Source of the DNA: CAZNRY01 sp964575675
GTDB lineage: Bacteria > Eisenbacteria > RBG-16-71-46 > CAIMUX01 > VGJL01
Direction: 5' to 3'
Length of the DNA stretch: 64,000 nucleotides
Assembly (NCBI GenBank): GCA_964575675.1
Contig: CAZNRY010000002.1
Location: 5,559 to 69,558, forward strand
Numbering within the stretch: the stretch's first letter is position 1; each line of letters begins with the position of its first letter. Of this stretch, positions 60,335 through 64,000 are shown one piece after another. The notes beneath the pieces are model-generated. The model did not search any database and was not told the DNA's origin. It saw nothing but the letters and a program-made list of their open reading frames with translations. A program made the position numbers and the translations under genes.

Positions 60335-62595
60335 CGGAGAACCCGGTGATCCGCCGCCTCGACGGCGCCCCGCGGTTGGGCGCGCGCGCGCTGCAGATCG
60401 CCTGCCTCGTGTTCGTCCTCGCCGTCCAGATCGCCGGGGCCGCCGCGTGGCCTGATCTGGCGGCGGAACCGATTCCGCCGGAATCTGTCCCCGAGATGGT
60501 CACGCCGCCCGAGCGGGCGGAGCATGATTCAACGAGGCGCGCTCTACATCGGACCCTTCTGTCGGCTGAAATGCCGGCTGCGCCGAGCGGCACCTCGCCT
60601 CGCCTGATCGCGTGGCTCGTCCATTCGGTCAGCTTCTCGCTCGACGGCGAGGTTGAGGCCTTAGGGGAGAAGTTCGACCCCGCAGCATGGTCGACAGCCG
60701 ATCCGGCGGGGGATCTTGCCCTCGCGTGCGCGCTGGCCCTCCTCGAGATCGGCCGGACGAGCGAGGCCGTAGAATGGCTCGATCGGGCAGGTTTCGCCGC
60801 AGAGACGATGTCGTACCGCGAGTTGCTGCGGATCGAGGCGAAGGATCGAAGCGGCGACTCGGCCGGCGCCGCGTCAGTGGCCGAGGATGTGCGCTCCCGT
60901 TTCCCGCGGAGCGATTGGACTCTGGCCGCGGCGCGCCGTTTGTTGGCAGAGCGTGAGAGGGTCGGCGATCCCGAAGCGCTCATCCGCGAGAGCCTAAGGA
61001 CGCGCCGGGATCTCGGACGTGGAGCCGACGAGACGGCGGCGCGTTTTCGGGGCCTCCGATCCGCGGGAAGGTTCGGCGCCGCGCGCGCGGTGGGCGACAC
61101 GCTGCTTCGTCTCTACCCAGGGACGAGGACGGCGCGGACCGAGGCGCTGCGCCGCTTCCGGGAGAGTGCGCCCGAGAGCCGTCGGCGCGAGGGGAGTGTT
61201 CTCGTCGAGGTCTTCTTGCGTCACCGGTTGTTCGGGGAGGCGGAGAGCACCCTCGCCTTCGTCGCGCACTCCGATAGCCTGCGGGTTGTGCTGCTCGAGA
61301 CGCTCTACCAATCGCGGCGCTACGAGGAGGTGCTCGCTACCGTCCTCGAACCCCGGAAGGGGTGGACGGCGTCACTGCGCGCCCGCTACCTGCTCGTCAT
61401 GGCCCGCGCGGCCCGGAACAGGGGCGATTGGGATCGGATGGCGGAGATCTACGAGCGGGCCGCCGGATTGGGGCCCGAAACGCGGCGCACGGCGCTCGTC
61501 GAGTGGGGGAGGGAGGCCGAGTCGCTGCGCAGGGAATCGGTCGCCGAGGAGATCTACACACGACTGCTCGAGCTCCCGGCGAGCGTGGATGAGGGGATGT
61601 TCCGCCGTGCAGTTTCTCGTTTCGCGAGCAGGAGGCTCGTCGATGCGCTCGCGGATCTCGAGGGAGTAGGCGGGGACGAGTATGGAACGGCCGCCGCGTT
61701 CTGGCGCTCCCGAGTGGCCGGGGCGCTGGGCGACAGCGCGCGGGCCGCACGGGAGCTGCGGAGCGCGTCAAAGGGCGGCGGCTACTATGCGCATCGCGCT
61801 CGCGCCGAGTTGCGGGTGGATGGGGGCCTCCGGGGCAAGTTCTGGGCCTTCGAACGGGCGCGGGTCTTCACCCCCGGAGGGGCGGGCGCCGTGCTCGATC
61901 CAATCGACTGCCCGGATCTGCCTGGAGGAGTAGGTGTGCGGGCGATGCGGGTCCGCCTGTTCCGCCGCTTTGGCAGGACGGCTTGGGCCGAGCGAGAACG
62001 CGAGTTGCTCGAGGCGGAAATGCCCGTCGAGCGGCGGGGAGAGGGGCTGCTCTGCATGGGGCTTCCCGATTTGGCGATCCGCGTCGCGATCGCGCGGGGG
62101 GCGGCCCCCCTCGTCCTCAAGTACCCTAGGCCCTACCCCGAGTGGATCTCGGAGCAAGCGGCCAAGGCCGGCGTATCGGCCGAGCTCGTGTGGGCCCTCG
62201 CGCGACGCGAGTCCCTATTTGATGCGGGCGCCGTCTCGGGTGCGGGTGCGAGGGGAGTTCTTCAGATGATGGAGTCGACGGCGCGCGAGACGTCCGGTCG
62301 ATCGGGCCTTCCGGCCGGCCCCCTCGAGCGGGCAGATCTGAACCTGGCGCTCGGAATCGCGCATATCCGAGAACTGGGAGAGCGCGATGCCTGGCATCTC
62401 CCGGCCATCCTGGCAGCCTATAATGCCGGAGTGACGAAGACCGAGGAATGGGTGGGGCTCTTCCCCGATCCGGACCTGTTCATCGAGCGGATCGGTTGGC
62501 GCGAGACGCGGGACTACGTGCGGCATGTCCTCGACGGCTACTGGACGTACCGGTCCGGCTACCCGGATGACGCGAGGGAAGGGGGCGGCCCATGA
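60331..62595 (+). CDS. Soluble lytic murein transglycosylase (Slt-like)
   Basis: The 754-residue exported protein has a hydrophobic leader (ALQIACLVFVLAVQIAGAAA), a long alpha-helical superhelix of TPR-like repeats, and a C-terminal SLT/goose-lysozyme-type catalytic domain. Glu627 in LARRESLFDAGAVSG is the catalytic residue; GARGVLQMMESTA and PAILAAYNAGVTKTEEW complete the fold. Such enzymes cleave the MurNAc-GlcNAc bond to form anhydro-MurNAc. The plan matches E. coli Slt70. The GTG at 60331 overlaps the guaA stop; the gene is coupled at its end to the kinase-like gene by an ATGA. Confidence 0.9.
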   Translation: MTENPVIRRLDGAPRLGARALQIACLVFVLAVQIAGAAAWPDLAAEPIPPESVPEMVTPPERAEHDSTRRALHRTLLSAEMPAAPSGTSPRLIAWLVHSVSFSLDGEVEALGEKFDPAAWSTADPAGDLALACALALLEIGRTSEAVEWLDRAGFAAETMSYRELLRIEAKDRSGDSAGAASVAEDVRSRFPRSDWTLAAARRLLAERERVGDPEALIRESLRTRRDLGRGADETAARFRGLRSAGRFGAARAVGDTLLRLYPGTRTARTEALRRFRESAPESRRREGSVLVEVFLRHRLFGEAESTLAFVAHSDSLRVVLLETLYQSRRYEEVLATVLEPRKGWTASLRARYLLVMARAARNRGDWDRMAEIYERAAGLGPETRRTALVEWGREAESLRRESVAEEIYTRLLELPASVDEGMFRRAVSRFASRRLVDALADLEGVGGDEYGTAAAFWRSRVAGALGDSARAARELRSASKGGGYYAHRARAELRVDGGLRGKFWAFERARVFTPGGAGAVLDPIDCPDLPGGVGVRAMRVRLFRRFGRTAWAERERELLEAEMPVERRGEGLLCMGLPDLAIRVAIARGAAPLVLKYPRPYPEWISEQAAKAGVSAELVWALARRESLFDAGAVSGAGARGVLQMMESTARETSGRSGLPAGPLERADLNLALGIAHIRELGERDAWHLPAILAAYNAGVTKTEEWVGLFPDPDLFIERIGWRETRDYVRHVLDGYWTYRSGYPDDAREGGGP

Positions 62596-63164
62596 AGTTC
62601 CTCTCGGAGGTGCGGCGGAAGGCGTTCCACCTGAGCGGGATCGTGATTCCGATCGGCTACTACCTGGTCCATGAGCCCACCGGCAAGTACATATTGGTCG
62701 CGCTGACGCTCCTCGCGATCGTGATCGACGTCATCCGGTTGAACGAGCCGCGGGTGCGAACCTTCTTCTACTACCTATTCGCAAGGATCGTCCGGGACCA
62801 CGAACGCTACAACCTGCTCGGATCGAGCTATATCCTGCTCGCTTCGCTCCTGTGCGCCTACGCGTTCGCGAGGCCGATCGCGATCGCATCGATGTCGTTC
62901 ATCTTCATCGGCGATGCGATGGCCGCGATCATCGGGCGCCGTTTCGGACGCCCGCGCGTCTTCGGAAAATCGATTGAGGGGAGCCTCGCTTGTTTTGTCT
63001 CATGCGTGGCCGTCGCATGGGTTTACCCGGGAGATCCCTTCACCTGGCGTATGATGCTGGGAGGGGCGGCGGCCGCGACGCTCTTCGAGCTCGTTCCGAT
63101 CCCGCTGGACGACAACATGAGGATATCCCTCTCGGCGGGGTTCGCGATGACGCTTCTGCAATGA
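62592..63164 (+). CDS. Dolichol/polyprenol-kinase-like membrane protein
   Basis: The 190-residue protein has about six membrane helices. RRKAFHLSGIVIPIGYYL at the N-terminus, IFIGDAMAAIIGRRFGRPRVFGKSIEGSLA in two parts (GDAMAAIIG and KSIEGSLACF) and PIPLDDNMRISLSAG near the end are the motifs of the SEC59/DGK1/VTE5 group. These enzymes phosphorylate a lipid alcohol (dolichol, diacylglycerol, phytol) with CTP; the substrate here is unknown. Its ATG overlaps the transglycosylase stop by four bases, which hints at envelope metabolism. Confidence 0.82.
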   Translation: MKFLSEVRRKAFHLSGIVIPIGYYLVHEPTGKYILVALTLLAIVIDVIRLNEPRVRTFFYYLFARIVRDHERYNLLGSSYILLASLLCAYAFARPIAIASMSFIFIGDAMAAIIGRRFGRPRVFGKSIEGSLACFVSCVAVAWVYPGDPFTWRMMLGGAAAATLFELVPIPLDDNMRISLSAGFAMTLLQ

Positions 63165-63206
63165 TGCGAGGCCCGGCGGCCAGCCGTCGCGCCCGTCGGG
63201 GCGCGC

Positions 63207-63235
63207 TTGACGATCGTGGAGAGGGGTCCTAGCAT
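63207..63235 (+). promoter_or_regulatory. Promoter upstream of secA
   Basis: TTGACG (63207-63212), a 17-bp spacer and TAGCAT (63230-63235). Transcription from it would give secA a leader of about 150 bases. Confidence 0.55.
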
Positions 63236-63305
63236 GGACGGACCCGCTGCTCGGGGCGCCGTTGCGGCGATGGCCGCTCCGGGGGGGATCCAGAGATCGA
63301 CGAGG

Positions 63306-63330
63306 ACCCCGGGCCTTTGGGCCGCGGGGT
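63306..63330 (+). other. Hairpin in secA leader
   Basis: ACCCCGGGCC (63306-63315) pairs with 63319-63330 with one bulged G, giving about ten mostly G-C pairs. It lies between the promoter and the secA start and could affect secA expression; there is no T-tract. Confidence 0.4.
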
Positions 63331-63391
63331 CGCATCGTGATGAGGCCTAGCGCGGATTGCGGTTCCGCACGAGGAGGAATGGACGAGAACA

Positions 63392-64000
63392 ATGTTGGGC
63401 GCACTGAAGAGTAGTGGGACGAAGGCGATCACCCGGATCTTCGGAACGAAGTCGGATCGGGACCTCCGGTCCTTGATACCGATCGTCCGGTCGATCAATG
63501 AGGCCTGCTCCGCCCTGTCGGCGCTGAGCGATGGGGAGCTGCGGGGAAAGACGCAGGAGTTCCGGGCGAGACTGGCGGCCGGGGCAAACCTCGAGGATCT
63601 CCTGCCCGAGGCCTTCGCCGTCGTCAAGGAGGCTTGTCGCCGGCGCGTGGGGAGCAGCTGGCAGGTCGTCGGGCAAGAGACCCGCTGGGAGATGATCCCC
63701 TACGACGTGCAGCTGATCGGCGGGATCGTGCTGCACCAGGGGAGGATCGCGGAGATGGCGACCGGGGAGGGGAAAACGCTGGTCGCCGTGCTGCCCCTCT
63801 ATCTGAACGCCCTGCCGGGAATGGGATGCCATCTCGTCACGGTTAACGACTACCTTGCGCGACGCGACTCCGAATGGGTCGGGCAGATCCTGATGGACCT
63901 GGGGCTGACGATTGGGGTCATCGCGCACGACGTCGACAACCAGGCGCGGAGCGCCGCCTACCTCCGCGACGTTACCTACGGCACGAACAACCGCGTCGGA
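63392..64000 (+). CDS. secA: Preprotein translocase ATPase SecA, N-terminal part (3' end outside window)
   Basis: The frame opens at the ATG at 63392 and runs to the end of the window (203 residues). SecA drives export of unfolded proteins through SecYEG. The N-terminal helix ([19 protein letters not shown]) is followed by [20 protein letters not shown], the Walker A segment [34 protein letters not shown] and [11 protein letters not shown], the DEAD-motor NBD1. The nearest Shine-Dalgarno sequence (GAGGAGG, 63371-63377) lies 14 bases from this ATG; a closer ATG at 63379 opens only an 11-codon frame. Confidence 0.93.
   Translation, partial: MLGALKSSGTKAITRIFGTKSDRDLRSLIPIVRSINEACSALSALSDGELRGKTQEFRARLAAGANLEDLLPEAFAVVKEACRRRVGSSWQVVGQETRWEMIPYDVQLIGGIVLHQGRIAEMATGEGKTLVAVLPLYLNALPGMGCHLVTVNDYLARRDSEWVGQILMDLGLTIGVIAHDVDNQARSAAYLRDVTYGTNNRVG

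Noticed and set aside
63379..63414. Leader peptide before secA
   Set aside because: The 11-codon frame has its Shine-Dalgarno sequence only one base from the ATG, too close for efficient initiation, so I do not call it a gene.
1..64000. CRISPR arrays, insertion sequences, integrated elements, direct-repeat attachment sites
   Set aside because: I saw no regular repeat-spacer pattern, transposase, integrase or phage gene, and codon and base use look uniform across the window.

Overview
The window is a GC-rich, gene-dense stretch of a bacterial chromosome, with no tRNA, rRNA, CRISPR array, IS element or phage gene that I could find. Several genes point to the FCB superphylum or a related candidate phylum such as 'Eisenbacteria': a PorU-like C25 peptidase, a PorV/PorQ barrel, three surface or secreted proteins ending in FlgD-like (Por/type IX-style) C-terminal domains, and a 31-residue AURKAIP1/COX24-type protein of the form seen in Bacteroidetes. 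The phylum is an inference from gene content only.

Layout. 1-1.6 kb: 3' end of a mitochondrial-type aconitase, then a solitary ParA ATPase with a strong terminator. 1.7-13.4 kb: a near-complete haem operon, hemX-hemA-hemC-(tetR::hemD)-hemB-hemL-hemE-hemN-hemH-hemY, with almost every gene overlapping the next. It runs from glutamyl-tRNA by the C5 route to protohaem. The uroporphyrinogen-III synthase is fused behind a complete TetR-type DNA-binding protein, and a perfect 16-bp palindrome of TetR-operator type lies just upstream of the first gene. I infer that this enzyme-repressor autoregulates the operon. 13.9-21 kb, minus strand: a NarL-type response regulator and soluble PAS/GAF histidine kinase, chorismate mutase-prephenate dehydrogenase, DAHP synthase and a divergent YchF-like GTPase. 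21.1-23.5 kb: a long transketolase-like enzyme. 23.6-27.6 kb: a half-size UPF0016 transporter, then a tightly coupled four-gene membrane operon of unknown function. 27.6-32.8 kb: a small DUF6504-like protein, a BaiN/HI0933-type flavoprotein and a DnaE2-type polymerase whose promoter is covered by a palindrome. 32.8-39.9 kb: a surface protein, pyrE, an FnIII lipoprotein and an M23-like exported protein. 39.9-48.2 kb: accA, a Trm112-like protein, the C25 peptidase, the COX24-like protein, RNase R and a PilZ protein. 48.2-56.3 kb: a PorV-like barrel, a PP2C-like/PEGA membrane protein, a secreted metalloprotease and ComEC. 56.3-63.2 kb: purC-purH-guaA, a lytic transglycosylase and a polyprenol/dolichol-kinase-like protein. 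63.4-64 kb: 5' part of secA.

Regulation. Eight promoter-like pairs share a TTGA-type -35 and a spacer of 17-18 bp, and five of them have a -10 of the form TAGNNT. One of these (pyrE) sits so close to its ATG that the transcript should be leaderless. Overlapping stop and start codons (ATGA, GTGA, TGATG) are used throughout, indicating translational coupling.
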